Shown here: one piece after another, positions 18,501 through 26,416 of the stretch
Layout: every line of letters starts with the position of its first letter
Position numbering within the stretch: the first letter of the stretch is position 1
Source: Mycobacterium sp. IS-1742
GTDB lineage: Bacteria; Actinomycetota; Actinomycetes; Mycobacteriales; Mycobacteriaceae
Reading direction: 5' to 3'
NCBI RefSeq assembly: GCF_001500125.1
Contig: NZ_LQIV01000042.1
Coordinates: forward strand, 124,001 to 188,000
DNA length: 64,000 bases
Translations under genes and position numbers: made by a program
Notes under the pieces: model-generated
What the model saw: only the letters and a program-made list of their open reading frames with translations
The model's database searches: none
What the model was told of the DNA's origin: nothing

Positions 18501-19430
18501 CTAACTGTGGGCGGCCTTCGCCGCCGAAGACCGTTCGTGGGCTTCGGCGCGCTCCCGAGCGTCTCGGGCCGCCGGAGAGTACGCCAGGTAGTCGAGTGCC
18601 ATCTGGGTGTCGGCCTCCGGGCCGGGATGATGGTCCCGGCGCATATACCGAAGGGGCACCGCGACAAGGAAATTCCAGGGGTCAGGCAGCAGATCCTTGC
18701 GTGCGGCGCGGCGCCAGTCGCGCCAGCGCCACTTCAAGTCGATGGATTCGTCGTTCCTCATCAGATGGCGGGCTCCCGCGATCCACCAGCCGATGAACAG
18801 CGGTGCGGTCATCAACATCGAGAACGCTCTGATCGCATAGCTTCCACACACGTTCTGGTAGACGTCGAACACCAGCGACCTGTGCTCGACCTCCTCGGCC
18901 CCGTGCCAGCGCAGCAGGTCGAGCATGACCGGATCGGCGCCCGCCTGCTCCAGCCCCTTGTTTCGCAGCACCCACTGTCCCAGCACGGCGGTGAAGTGTT
19001 CGAGGGAGGCGACGTCGGCCAGACGCCGATACAGCCACCACCTCTTCAACGGCGGCGGGAAGAACGCCGGCGGATCCCCTAATGTCACCGACAGCGTCCG
19101 GCCGAGGCGATCGGTGTAGGCAGCGGTGTCGATGCCTTGGTCGGCCAACCTGTCCAGGACGACCTGATGCGCCCAGGCATGCCAGGATTCCTGCTGGATG
19201 AACGGTTTGATGGCCGCCTCCAGTTCCGGGTCGTCGACCAGCGACGACGCCTCGAGGACGGCTTTGATGAAATGTCGCTCCCCTTCGGGTAGCAGCAGGT
19301 GCAGCACGTTGATCATGTGCGTCGTGAACGGGTCACCCGGTACCCAGTGCCGCGGCAGATCGGCCCAGTCGAACCGGACCTGACGGCGAAACGCCGGATG
19401 TCCGTCGTGATGCAGTTCCACTTCAGGCAT
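18501..19430 (-). CDS. Ferritin-like di-iron protein (annotated elsewhere as 'metal-dependent hydrolase', PF10118-type)
   Basis: A 309-residue protein starting at the ATG at 19430, with AAGGAG 9 bp upstream. Proteins of this sort are often called metal-dependent hydrolases, but the residues fit the ferritin-like di-iron layout: Glu51 (LPEGERHFIKAV), Glu81-x-x-His84 (QQESWHAWAH), Glu144 (ASLEHFTAV) and Glu180-x-x-His183 (WHGAEEVEHRSLVF). A hydrophobic stretch (MLMTAPLFIGWWIAGA, about residues 205-220) may touch the membrane. Operon partners are a ferredoxin and its reductase, so an oxygenase or desaturase is more likely than a hydrolase. A TetR gene with a clean operator is divergent. Confidence 0.8.
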   Translation of the reverse strand: MPEVELHHDGHPAFRRQVRFDWADLPRHWVPGDPFTTHMINVLHLLLPEGERHFIKAVLEASSLVDDPELEAAIKPFIQQESWHAWAHQVVLDRLADQGIDTAAYTDRLGRTLSVTLGDPPAFFPPPLKRWWLYRRLADVASLEHFTAVLGQWVLRNKGLEQAGADPVMLDLLRWHGAEEVEHRSLVFDVYQNVCGSYAIRAFSMLMTAPLFIGWWIAGARHLMRNDESIDLKWRWRDWRRAARKDLLPDPWNFLVAVPLRYMRRDHHPGPEADTQMALDYLAYSPAARDARERAEAHERSSAAKAAHS

Positions 19431-19492
19431 CGACCACTCCTTAAGTCCAACGGGAGCGAACTGCCGCCGGCACGCCCCATGACCAATGAAGT

Positions 19493-19510
19493 AGACAGAC
19501 CTGTCTGTCT
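19493..19510. promoter_or_regulatory. TetR operator: AGACAGAC-CT-GTCTGTCT
   Basis: A perfect inverted repeat with 8-bp arms and a 2-bp centre lies between the divergent di-iron operon (62 bp from its start) and the TetR gene (42 bp from its start). Size and placement are typical of a TetR-family operator that represses both directions. Confidence 0.75.
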
Positions 19511-19552
19511 CTAAACTGAGAATCGACGGCTGCTGACCGAGGGAAGTACACG

Positions 19553-20134
19553 ATGACGACCGAAACCGCGCCACCTGCCCGCCAACGGATCCTCGACACC
19601 ACCTATGAGCTCTTCACCCGTCGCGGGATCTGCGACGTCGGCATCGACGAAGTCGTGGCGCGGGCCGGCGTCGCGAAAGCCACGCTCTACCGGCATTTCC
19701 CGTCGAAGGAAGACCTCGTGCTGGCGTTCATGGACCGCCGCGCCGAGTTGTGGACTGACGAAGTCATCGACAGGCAGCCGCGCGAGCGCGCGGAAGATCC
19801 GAAGGAGCAGCTCCTTGCGCTGTTCGACGTTCTCGACGAATGGTTTCACCGCCGCTCGGATTACGAGGCGTGCTCGTTCGTCAAGGTCCTGTTCGAGGTC
19901 GGTTCCGAAGGCCGCATCGGGACCGCCTGCATCGGCCACCTCGACAGAATCCGGGACATCCTGCGAGACCGCGCCGAGCGGGCGGGCCTGCGCGACGCCA
20001 AGGAACTGGCGTGGAGCCTCAACATCCTGGTGAAGGGGACCATCGTCTGCGCCGCCGAGGGCGATGTGGATTCCGCCCGGCGCGCGAAGTCCGTGGCCGC
20101 GTGGCTGCTCGAGCAGCACACCCCCGGAAAATGA
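19553..20134 (+). CDS. TetR regulator of the di-iron/ferredoxin operon
   Basis: A 193-residue TetR protein. The HTH is RQRILDTTYELFTRRGI then IDEVVARAGVAKATLYRHFP and SKEDLVLAF (residues 10-57). The C-terminal domain has the YEACSFVKVLFEVG helix of the AcrR-like type, with a Cys at residue 105 and another at 125 that might sense oxidants, although this is a guess. It is divergent from the ferritin-like gene, with a perfect palindrome in the spacer, so it very likely represses that operon and itself. It is followed by a strong hairpin terminator. Confidence 0.9.
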   Translation: MTTETAPPARQRILDTTYELFTRRGICDVGIDEVVARAGVAKATLYRHFPSKEDLVLAFMDRRAELWTDEVIDRQPRERAEDPKEQLLALFDVLDEWFHRRSDYEACSFVKVLFEVGSEGRIGTACIGHLDRIRDILRDRAERAGLRDAKELAWSLNILVKGTIVCAAEGDVDSARRAKSVAAWLLEQHTPGK

Positions 20135-20136
20135 GA

Positions 20137-20162
20137 ACACCCGAGGCCTCGGCCTCGGGTGT
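20137..20162. terminator. Strong hairpin after the TetR gene
   Basis: ACACCCGAGGC and GCCTCGGGTGT form a perfect 11-bp stem around the loop CTCG, starting 2 bp after the TetR stop and ending 8 bp before the 3' end of the convergent tRNA-Ala. It probably terminates both transcripts, although no T-tract follows on either side. Confidence 0.75.
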
Positions 20163-20170
20163 CCGGTGGG

Positions 20171-20243
20171 TGGAGCTAAGGGGATTCGAACCCCTGACCC
20201 CCACACTGCCAGTGTGGTGCGCTACCAACTGCGCCATAGCCCC
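20171..20243 (-). tRNA. tRNA-Ala (anticodon GGC)
   Basis: A complete 73-nt cloverleaf on the minus strand. The acceptor is GGGGCTA with TAGCTCC; the D stem is GCGC/GCGC; the anticodon stem CCACA/TGTGG holds the loop CTGGCAG (anticodon GGC); the T arm is AGGGG-TTCGAAT-CCCCT, and the discriminator base is A. The 3' CCA is not encoded. Confidence 0.96.
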
Positions 20244-20299
20244 GTGATGTGATGCTCACCGAAGTTACACCACGGAGGGTGGCCGCTCAAAATCGCTGG

Positions 20300-21568
20300 T
20301 CACGGCACTTCGCCGCCGGCCTCCGGTCCGAGCGGCCGGGCCTCGGTGTGCTCGGTCGACGAGCGCGGCCGGGTCTCCGGCGCGAAGATCCAGCCCACCG
20401 CGGCCACGCCCAGGATGACGCCGCTGATCAGGAAGGCCCAGGCGAACGAGGTGTACTGGGCGATCAGGCCGACCAGCAGCGAGCCGCCGATCGAGCCGAG
20501 ATCGGCCATCATCTGAAACGTCGCGACCGCCGTCCCGCCGCGCGACTTGTTGCCCACCACGTCGGCGACCGCGGCCTGCTGCGGTGAGACGAACACCCCC
20601 GTGGCCGCACCCGCGACGTAGGCGGCCGCCAGGAACACCGGCATCGATTCGGTGAACCCCACCAGCGCGGTGGACAGGGCCGCCAACGCCAGCCCGAAGA
20701 TCAGCAGCTTGCGGCGCCCGAGCCGGTCGGAGAGATACCCGCTGGGGATGACGACGGAGATGTTGCCCACCGCGAATGCGGTGAGCGCCAGCCCGGCCGC
20801 TCCCGGGCTACGGCCCAGCACCTCCACGACGAACAGCGGCACCAGCGCGATGCGCAGACCGAACGAGGCCCACCCCGTCGCGAAGTTGGAGAACAGCGCC
20901 GCCTGGTATGCGCGGTGGCGGATGACGGCCCGAAACGGCACCGGCGTTCCTGCCACGTCGTCCGCCTGCCCGACCACGACGGACTTGCGCAGGCTGATGA
21001 ACACGACCGCCGCGGCGACCAGCAGCGCCGCACCGTAGATGACGAACGGCGCCGACAATCCCAGCCCCGCGGTCAGACTCCCGAGGATCGGGCCGCCCAC
21101 CGATCCGATCATGAACCCCGACGAGAACAACCCGGCGACGCGTCCCCGTGCGTCGGCGGGCGATATCCGGATCATCAGCCCCAGCGACGACACCGTGAAC
21201 ATCGCGGAGCCGATTCCGCCCAGCGACCGGAACAGCAGCAGTTGCCAATAGGTTTCGGCGAACGCGCACGCCGCGGTCGACAGCGCCACGATGATCAGGC
21301 CGCTGACGTAGACCCGCCGCTCCCCCAGTCGCTGCACGAACAGCCCCGCCGCCGGCGCCCCGACCAGACGCATCACCGCGAAGGCGGTGATGACGAATGT
21401 CGCGGCGCTGATGCTGACGCCGAAGTGCCGGGCGTACTGCGGCAGCACCGGGGCCACCACCCCGTAGCCGAGCGCTACGACGACATTGGCGACGACCAGG
21501 ACCCAGACCTCACGGGGCAGCCGCTGTTTGGTCGTCTGCGGACACTCGTCCTCCGTCCGCGAACTCAC
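20300..21568 (-). CDS. MFS transporter, 12-TM drug/metabolite efflux type
   Basis: A 422-residue membrane transporter. About twelve hydrophobic helices are visible, starting EVWVLVVANVVVALGYGVV. The loop between helices 2 and 3 carries the variant motif A GLFVQRLGERRVYVSG, and the equivalent in the second half is GYLSDRLGRRKLLIFG. The motif GFMIGSVGGPILGSL fits motif C of the antiporter branch, suggesting proton-driven export. The substrate is unknown. It overlaps the phosphoglucomutase stop by 4 bp, so its translation is coupled to that gene. Confidence 0.88.
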   Translation of the reverse strand: MSSRTEDECPQTTKQRLPREVWVLVVANVVVALGYGVVAPVLPQYARHFGVSISAATFVITAFAVMRLVGAPAAGLFVQRLGERRVYVSGLIIVALSTAACAFAETYWQLLLFRSLGGIGSAMFTVSSLGLMIRISPADARGRVAGLFSSGFMIGSVGGPILGSLTAGLGLSAPFVIYGAALLVAAAVVFISLRKSVVVGQADDVAGTPVPFRAVIRHRAYQAALFSNFATGWASFGLRIALVPLFVVEVLGRSPGAAGLALTAFAVGNISVVIPSGYLSDRLGRRKLLIFGLALAALSTALVGFTESMPVFLAAAYVAGAATGVFVSPQQAAVADVVGNKSRGGTAVATFQMMADLGSIGGSLLVGLIAQYTSFAWAFLISGVILGVAAVGWIFAPETRPRSSTEHTEARPLGPEAGGEVP

Positions 21569-23199
21569 GAAATGACCGCCGCCACCACTTCACGCGCCGC
21601 CTTCTGCACCTCGGCGAGGTGCTCGGGCCCCTTGAAGGATTCCGCGTAGATCTTGTAGACGTCCTCTGTGCCCGACGGACGCGCGGCGAACCAGGCGTTC
21701 TCGGTGGTCACCTTCAGCCCGCCCAGCGGTGCGTTGTTGCCCGGCGCCGCGGTCAGCTTCGCCGTGATCGGCTCGCCGGCCAGTTCGGTGGCCGTCACCT
21801 GCTCGGGAGACAGCTTGGCCAGCCGCGCCTTCTGCTCACGGTCGGCCGGCGCATCGATGCGCGCATACGTCGGGGCGCCGTACTTCTCGGCGAGTTCGGC
21901 ATACCGCTGCGACGGCGTCGACCCGGTCACCGCGAGGATCTCCGAGGCCAGCAGCGCCAGAATGATCCCGTCCTTGTCGGTGGTCCACACGGTGCCGTCG
22001 GTGCGCAGGAACGATGCCCCGGCGCTCTCCTCGCCACCGAACCCGATTGTGCCGCCGATCAATCCGTCGACGAACCATTTGAACCCGACCGGCACCTCCT
22101 GCAAGGTGCGCCCCAGCCCGGCGACCACGCGGTCGATGATCGAGGAGCTCACCGCGGTCTTGCCCACCGCCGTCGACGACGACCAGTCGGGCCGGTGGGT
22201 GAACAGGTAGTCGATCGCCACCGCAAGGTAATGGTTGGGGTTCAACAACCCGCCGTCGGGGGTGACGATGCCGTGGCGGTCGGAGTCGGCGTCGTTACCG
22301 GTGGCGACCTGGTAGTCGCCGATCTTCCCGATCAAGCTGGCCATGGCGTTCGGCGAACTGCAGTCCATGCGGATCTTGCCGTCCCCGTCGAGGGTCATGA
22401 ACCGCCACGTCGCGTCCACCAGCGGATTGACCACGGTGAGGTTGAGGTCGTGCCGTTCGGCGATCGCACCCCAGTAGTCGACGCTGGCGCCGCCGAGCGG
22501 GTCGGCGCCGATGCGCACCCCTTCGGCGCGGATCGCGTGCAGATCGACGACGTTCGGCAGGTCCGCGACGTAGGCGTCGAGGTAGTCGTGGCGCTGCGCG
22601 GTCGGCAACGCCCGGGCCAGCGGGACGCGTTTCACATCACGCAGACCGTCGCGCAGGATCTCGTTCGCCCGTTTCGCGATCGCCCCGGTGGCGTCGGTGT
22701 CCGCGGGCCCGCCGTTGGGCGGGTTGTACTTGAACCCGCCGTCACGCGGCGGATTGTGCGACGGCGTGACCACGATCCCGTCGGCCAGGCCGGACTCCCG
22801 CCCGCGGTTGAAGCTCAGGATGGCGTGACTGACCGCCGGGGTGGGCGTGTAGCGGCCCGCCGAATCGACCATCGCCACAACATCGTTGGCGGCGAGCACC
22901 TCGAGCGCCGACGTCCACGCCGGCTCCGAGAGCGCGTGGGTGTCGCGGCCGATGAACAGCGGGCCCGTCGTGCCCTGGGCGGCGCGGTATTCGACGATCG
23001 CCTGGGTGGTCGCGAGGATGTGCGCCTCGTTGAACGCCGCGTCCAGGCTCGAACCGCGGTGTCCGGAGGTGCCGAACGCCACCTGCTGGGCCACGTCCTC
23101 GGGGTCGGGACGCACGGCGTAGTACGCCGTCACGACCTGCGCGACGTCGATGAGGTCTTCGGGTTGCGCCGGCTGCCCGGCGCGGGGGTTGGCCGCCAT
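21565..23199 (-). CDS. pgm: Alpha-D-glucose-phosphate-specific phosphoglucomutase
   Basis: A 544-residue cytoplasmic enzyme interconverting glucose-1-phosphate and glucose-6-phosphate, which feeds glycogen, trehalose and cell-wall sugar synthesis. The catalytic phosphoserine loop is VTPSHNPPRDGGFKY (near residue 145), the Mg site is GNDADSDRHGIV (near 305), and the substrate loop is FGGEESAGASFLR. The C-terminal domain has RPSGTEDVYKIYAES, which binds phosphate. Length matches the Pgm type of E. coli. It is divergent from the crcB operon. Confidence 0.95.
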   Translation of the reverse strand: MAANPRAGQPAQPEDLIDVAQVVTAYYAVRPDPEDVAQQVAFGTSGHRGSSLDAAFNEAHILATTQAIVEYRAAQGTTGPLFIGRDTHALSEPAWTSALEVLAANDVVAMVDSAGRYTPTPAVSHAILSFNRGRESGLADGIVVTPSHNPPRDGGFKYNPPNGGPADTDATGAIAKRANEILRDGLRDVKRVPLARALPTAQRHDYLDAYVADLPNVVDLHAIRAEGVRIGADPLGGASVDYWGAIAERHDLNLTVVNPLVDATWRFMTLDGDGKIRMDCSSPNAMASLIGKIGDYQVATGNDADSDRHGIVTPDGGLLNPNHYLAVAIDYLFTHRPDWSSSTAVGKTAVSSSIIDRVVAGLGRTLQEVPVGFKWFVDGLIGGTIGFGGEESAGASFLRTDGTVWTTDKDGIILALLASEILAVTGSTPSQRYAELAEKYGAPTYARIDAPADREQKARLAKLSPEQVTATELAGEPITAKLTAAPGNNAPLGGLKVTTENAWFAARPSGTEDVYKIYAESFKGPEHLAEVQKAAREVVAAVIS

Positions 23200-23270
23200 G
23201 ATCTCGATTCTGCTCCCTTGCGACGTGGCGCTGTCCGACGGCTGGAGGTATTCCCGCCATACTCTCGGTC

Positions 23271-23669
23271 ATGCCCCGTTTCGATGGCCGGGAACTGGCC
23301 GCGGTTTTCGTCGGCGGAGCGCTGGGCACGCTGGCGCGGGCGGGGTTCGAGGAACTCGCCGCGCCCGACCCAGGCCGGTGGCCGTGGCCGACGTTCACGG
23401 TCAACATCGTGGGCGCCTTCCTGCTCGGCTATGTCACCACCCGGTTGCTCGAACGACTGCCGGTGTCCAGCTACCGCCGCCCGTTGTTGGGCACCGGCCT
23501 GTGCGGCGGTCTGACGACGTTCTCGACGATGCAGGTCGAGACGGTGCGCATGCTCGAACACGGCCACCACGGGCTGGCGGCCGGCTACACCGCCGCCAGC
23601 CTGGCTGCCGGTCTGGTCGCGGTCGCGGTCGCCACCGCGCTGGTGAGACGGGCGCGCATACGCCGATGA
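23271..23669 (+). CDS. crcB: Fluoride channel CrcB/Fluc, subunit 1
   Basis: A 132-residue four-TM protein exporting fluoride. The family strings are GGALGTLARAGFEEL (TM1), TFTVNIVGAFLLGY (with the conserved Asn), and GLCGGLTTFSTMQVE (TM3 break with the TTFST motif), ending in a basic tail RRARIRR. The last bases overlap the next crcB by the ATGA pattern, so the two products probably form the antiparallel heterodimer known for paired Fluc genes. No fluoride riboswitch is recognisable in the short leader. Confidence 0.93.
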   Translation: MPRFDGRELAAVFVGGALGTLARAGFEELAAPDPGRWPWPTFTVNIVGAFLLGYVTTRLLERLPVSSYRRPLLGTGLCGGLTTFSTMQVETVRMLEHGHHGLAAGYTAASLAAGLVAVAVATALVRRARIRR

Positions 23670-24025
23670 TCGTATGGGCGGGGGTGTTGCTGCTCGGCGG
23701 GGCAGGTGCGGTGTGCCGCTTCCTGCTCGACCGTGCGGTCACGTCGGCGGTGGGACGCCCGTTTCCGTTCGGCACCGCGGCGGTCAACGTCAGCGGGGCG
23801 TTCATCCTCGGCTTGCTCGGCGGGCTCGCGCTGAGCCCGCATCTGGCACTGCTGGTGGGCACGGCGTTCATCGGCTCCTACACCACCTTCTCGACGTGGA
23901 TGCTGGAAACCCACCGCCTCGCCGAGGAGCGCCGCGGCTGGCCGGCCGCCGCCAACGTGGTCGGCAGCGTCGTCCTGGGCGTGTCGGCCGCCGCGGCGGG
24001 CCTGTGGCTCGGGGGCCTGCTGTGA
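23666..24025 (+). CDS. crcB: Fluoride channel CrcB/Fluc, subunit 2
   Basis: A 119-residue four-TM partner of the preceding channel. Motifs are GGAGAVCRFLLDR, AAVNVSGAFILGLLGG and FIGSYTTFSTWMLE, so the pore Asn, the break in TM3 and the polar track are all kept. It starts inside the stop of crcB-1 (ATGA) and its own end overlaps the start of the DUF190 gene (GTGA); the three genes are one translationally coupled unit. Confidence 0.92.
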   Translation: MIVWAGVLLLGGAGAVCRFLLDRAVTSAVGRPFPFGTAAVNVSGAFILGLLGGLALSPHLALLVGTAFIGSYTTFSTWMLETHRLAEERRGWPAAANVVGSVVLGVSAAAAGLWLGGLL

Positions 24026-25044
24026 ACGGCGACCTGGCGAAGGTGACGGCCTACTTCGGCGAGCGGCAGCGCAGCGCGGACCGGTTCACGGCCGACGCGC
24101 TGCTCGACCTGTACGGCGCCGCGTCGGTGGCCACCAGCATCGTGATCCGCGGTATCGCGGGGTTCGGGCCGCGGCATGACCTGCGCAGCGATGTCACGCT
24201 GACGGGCTCCGAGGATCCGCCCATCGCGATCGTCGCGGTCGACCGCTCCGCGCAGATGCGGGAACTGGCCGCACAGGCGGTAGGTCTGGTTTCCCGCGGC
24301 CTGGTCACCGTGGAATCGGTGCGCTCCGCGGACGGGCCGGTGCCGAGCGGACCGCTGACTCGGCTGACGGTCTATGTGCGCCGGGGGCAGCGGATCTCGG
24401 GCGTACTCGCCTACGCCGCGGTGTGCGACACGCTGCGCGGTCACGGTTTTCACTCCGCGACGGCGTACCTCGGGGTGGACGGCACCGCGCACGGTCAGCG
24501 GCACCGCGCCAGGTTCTTCAGCCGCAACCTCGACGTGCCGGCGATGGTCGTCGGGATGGGGCCGACCGCGCGGGCGGTGGCGGCGATCGACGTCCTGCGC
24601 GCGACGCCGGGCCTGCAGATGGTGACCGTCGAGGCGGTGAACACCTCCGCGCTCGACGGCGCGCTGATGGCGCCGCCGTCGGACGGCACGCATCCCCACG
24701 CGCACCGGAAGCTGACCCTGCAGACCCGTGGGTCGGCGATGCACGACGGCGTGCCGGTGCACCGCGCCCTGATCACCCGCCTGCGCGCGCTGCATTCGAG
24801 CGCCGGGGCCACCGTGTTCCGGGGTGTCTGGGGCTTCCAGGGTGGCGAGGCACCGCTGACCGACAGCCTGCTGCGGATCGAACGACACGTTCCCGTCACC
24901 ACGGTCGTCGTCGACACCCCGGAGCGCATCGCGGCCTGCGCCGCGGTGGTCGACGAGATCACCGCCCGCCGCGGTGTGGTCACCGTCGAGTCGGTGCCCG
25001 GCGCGGTGTGGATCGACGACGGCGTCCGCCGGGGTGCGCTGTGA
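24022..25044 (+). CDS. Triple DUF190/PII-like protein of the fluoride operon
   Basis: A 340-residue protein starting at a GTG that overlaps the crcB stop. Three copies of the DUF190 (PII-like ferredoxin-fold) module can be aligned by eye: residues 4-104 (VTAYFGER, VIRGIAGFGP, GLVTVESVR), 111-207 (LTVYVRRG, ATAYLGVDG, LQMVTVEAVN) and 229-327 (LTLQTRG, VFRGVWGFQG, VVTVESVPG). Copies 1 and 3 keep the RGxxGFG loop; copy 2 has lost it. PII-like proteins are trimers, so this chain could fold as a single-chain pseudo-trimer. DUF190 often accompanies crcB; its job is unknown. Confidence 0.85.
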   Translation: MNGDLAKVTAYFGERQRSADRFTADALLDLYGAASVATSIVIRGIAGFGPRHDLRSDVTLTGSEDPPIAIVAVDRSAQMRELAAQAVGLVSRGLVTVESVRSADGPVPSGPLTRLTVYVRRGQRISGVLAYAAVCDTLRGHGFHSATAYLGVDGTAHGQRHRARFFSRNLDVPAMVVGMGPTARAVAAIDVLRATPGLQMVTVEAVNTSALDGALMAPPSDGTHPHAHRKLTLQTRGSAMHDGVPVHRALITRLRALHSSAGATVFRGVWGFQGGEAPLTDSLLRIERHVPVTTVVVDTPERIAACAAVVDEITARRGVVTVESVPGAVWIDDGVRRGAL

Positions 25045-25057
25045 CCGCGGGCAGTGG

Positions 25058-25693
25058 CTAGGAGTCGACCGCGGGCGCGTCCTGCGGTGTGCGCGGCAAC
25101 GCGTACAGCGCCATCCGGCGGTTCTCCATATCGTGTTCTCCGAGGAACGTGCACCCGCCGGCCTCACACACGCGCCGAGCGGCGGTGTTGCGATGGTCGG
25201 GATCGAACATGATGCGGCGACACCGCGGTTCGGCCTCGAACAGGCTTCCCACCACCCTCGGCAGCAACGACGGCGCCAGACCGCGGTTCACGAAGTCGAG
25301 GTCGGCGATCGCCACGTGGATGCCGATGTCGTACGGATCGGCGTCGTACCGGGACGCGATCGAATCCTTGGCCGCGCGGTACAGCTCGAGGTAGGCCATG
25401 TCGGCGCCGTCGACGCTGCCGATCACCGGACGCGAATACTCGCCGTCGAGCTGGGCCTTCAAGTGGCGGCGCCAGCGCTCCGGCGGCCATGGGTACTCCC
25501 AGGCCTCGACGAGGTGGGGCCGGTTCATCCACTGCGAGATCAGCGCCGCGTCGCCGGCCGGGTCGGCGTGGCGCAGCGCGTAGGGCGCGGACAATGCGGG
25601 CAACGGCGGCGCGGGCACGGCGCGCACCTCGTCGGAGACGGCGGCCAACTCCCGTGGCAGAACCGGTGTGAGCGCCTCGTCGATCTCGGTCAT
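25058..25693 (-). CDS. mbtK: Mycobactin lysine N-acyltransferase (MbtK-like GNAT)
   Basis: A 211-residue GNAT-fold enzyme expected to acylate the epsilon-amino group of N-hydroxylysine (or lysine) in mycobactin. The family is clear from WMNRPHLVEAWEYPWPPERW, YLELYRAAKD, YDADPYDIGIHVAIAD and RCRRIMFDPDHRNTAARR, which match the tuberculosis enzyme Rv1347c closely. His55 (in NRPHLVEAW) and Asp in YDADPYD are the expected active-site region. None of the other mbt-2 genes are adjacent. A palindrome resembling an iron box lies 31 bp upstream of the start. Confidence 0.92.
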   Translation of the reverse strand: MTEIDEALTPVLPRELAAVSDEVRAVPAPPLPALSAPYALRHADPAGDAALISQWMNRPHLVEAWEYPWPPERWRRHLKAQLDGEYSRPVIGSVDGADMAYLELYRAAKDSIASRYDADPYDIGIHVAIADLDFVNRGLAPSLLPRVVGSLFEAEPRCRRIMFDPDHRNTAARRVCEAGGCTFLGEHDMENRRMALYALPRTPQDAPAVDS

Positions 25694-25723
25694 TTGAGCG
25701 ACGAGCCTACCCGAGAGAATGAG

Positions 25724-25739
25724 GGTAGGTTTACCTACC
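25724..25739. promoter_or_regulatory. Palindrome GGTAGGT-TT-ACCTACC, possible IdeR (iron) box
   Basis: A perfect inverted repeat with 7-bp arms and a TT centre lies 31 bp upstream of mbtK. In the register starting TAGGTT, 11 of 19 positions agree with the IdeR consensus (TTAGGTTAGGCTAACCTAA); the centre is off. Iron-repressed control of mbtK makes IdeR the first guess, but another repressor could use it. Confidence 0.5.
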
Positions 25740-26165
25740 TCAGGCCGCGAGCAGCAGCACTCCGGAGGTGAGCAGCGCGACCACCTTGACGACCTCGAAC
25801 CCGACATAGACCAGGTGCGCGTGCGAGCGCGGCCCCTCCGCTCCGGCGAGCACCGCGTCCGACCGCCGGCTCAGGCGCGGGCGGACCAGAATCACCTGAG
25901 CCAGGAGGCAGCCGAGGGCGCCGGCGGCGCCGACGGCCGCCCCCACCGGGGGCCGGTGCGCGACGAACGCCGCGACCACGGCGACGGCGAGCAGGACCTC
26001 GCTGAGGTTGAGCGCACGGAACACCAGTCGGCCGATACCCAGCCCGAGCGCGAGGGTGACCCCCGGCGCCCGGAATTTCAGCGGCGCCTCGAGAAACGAG
26101 ATGGCGAGCACCATCCCCAACCACACGAAGATCGCGGCGACCGCCACCGCCCGGGCTGCGTCCAC
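25740..26165 (-). CDS. Four-TM membrane protein of unknown function
   Basis: A 141-residue integral membrane protein with hydrophobic helices at about residues 3-25, 52-70, 74-95 and 118-138. FLEAPLKFRAPGVTLALGLGIGR and AHLVYVGFEVVKVVALL carry the only charged loops. It resembles small DUF4149-like membrane proteins, with no known activity. Its stop lies within the palindrome before mbtK, so the two genes may or may not share a transcript. Confidence 0.72.
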   Translation of the reverse strand: MDAARAVAVAAIFVWLGMVLAISFLEAPLKFRAPGVTLALGLGIGRLVFRALNLSEVLLAVAVVAAFVAHRPPVGAAVGAAGALGCLLAQVILVRPRLSRRSDAVLAGAEGPRSHAHLVYVGFEVVKVVALLTSGVLLLAA

Positions 26166-26206
26166 GTCGCGAGCCTATGCCAGGGCCGACATGGGATGGT
26201 TGAGAC

Positions 26207-26416
26207 ATGACCGAGCGGGACCGTGTCGAGGAGCTCCAGCGGTGGGAGGACAGCGGTGCGGTGTGGACCGTGGTGTCGCGAACACCCGGTCGGGTGACCA
26301 TCGCGCTGCTGCGGTGCGACGGCGGCGAGGAGGTCGACAGGTTCGTCTCCGCGGACCCGGATCTGTTGCGTTTCGTCGGTGACCGCAGCGACAGCCTCGA
26401 GACAGGCCCGCTGTGA
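26207..26416 (+). CDS. Small conserved protein of unknown function
   Basis: A 69-residue acidic protein (ERDRVEELQRWEDSGAVWTV, then VTIALLRCDGGEEVDRFVSAD). A helix followed by a small antiparallel sheet is likely. Proteins like this occur beside the YbaK-like gene in mycobacteria. It overlaps that gene's start by a GTGATG arrangement, so the two are coupled. No function can be given. Confidence 0.72.
   Translation: MTERDRVEELQRWEDSGAVWTVVSRTPGRVTIALLRCDGGEEVDRFVSADPDLLRFVGDRSDSLETGPL

Noticed and set aside
23200..23270. Possible fluoride riboswitch before crcB
   Set aside because: The leader is only 71 bp and shared with the divergent pgm; none of the conserved pseudoknot pieces could be recognised.
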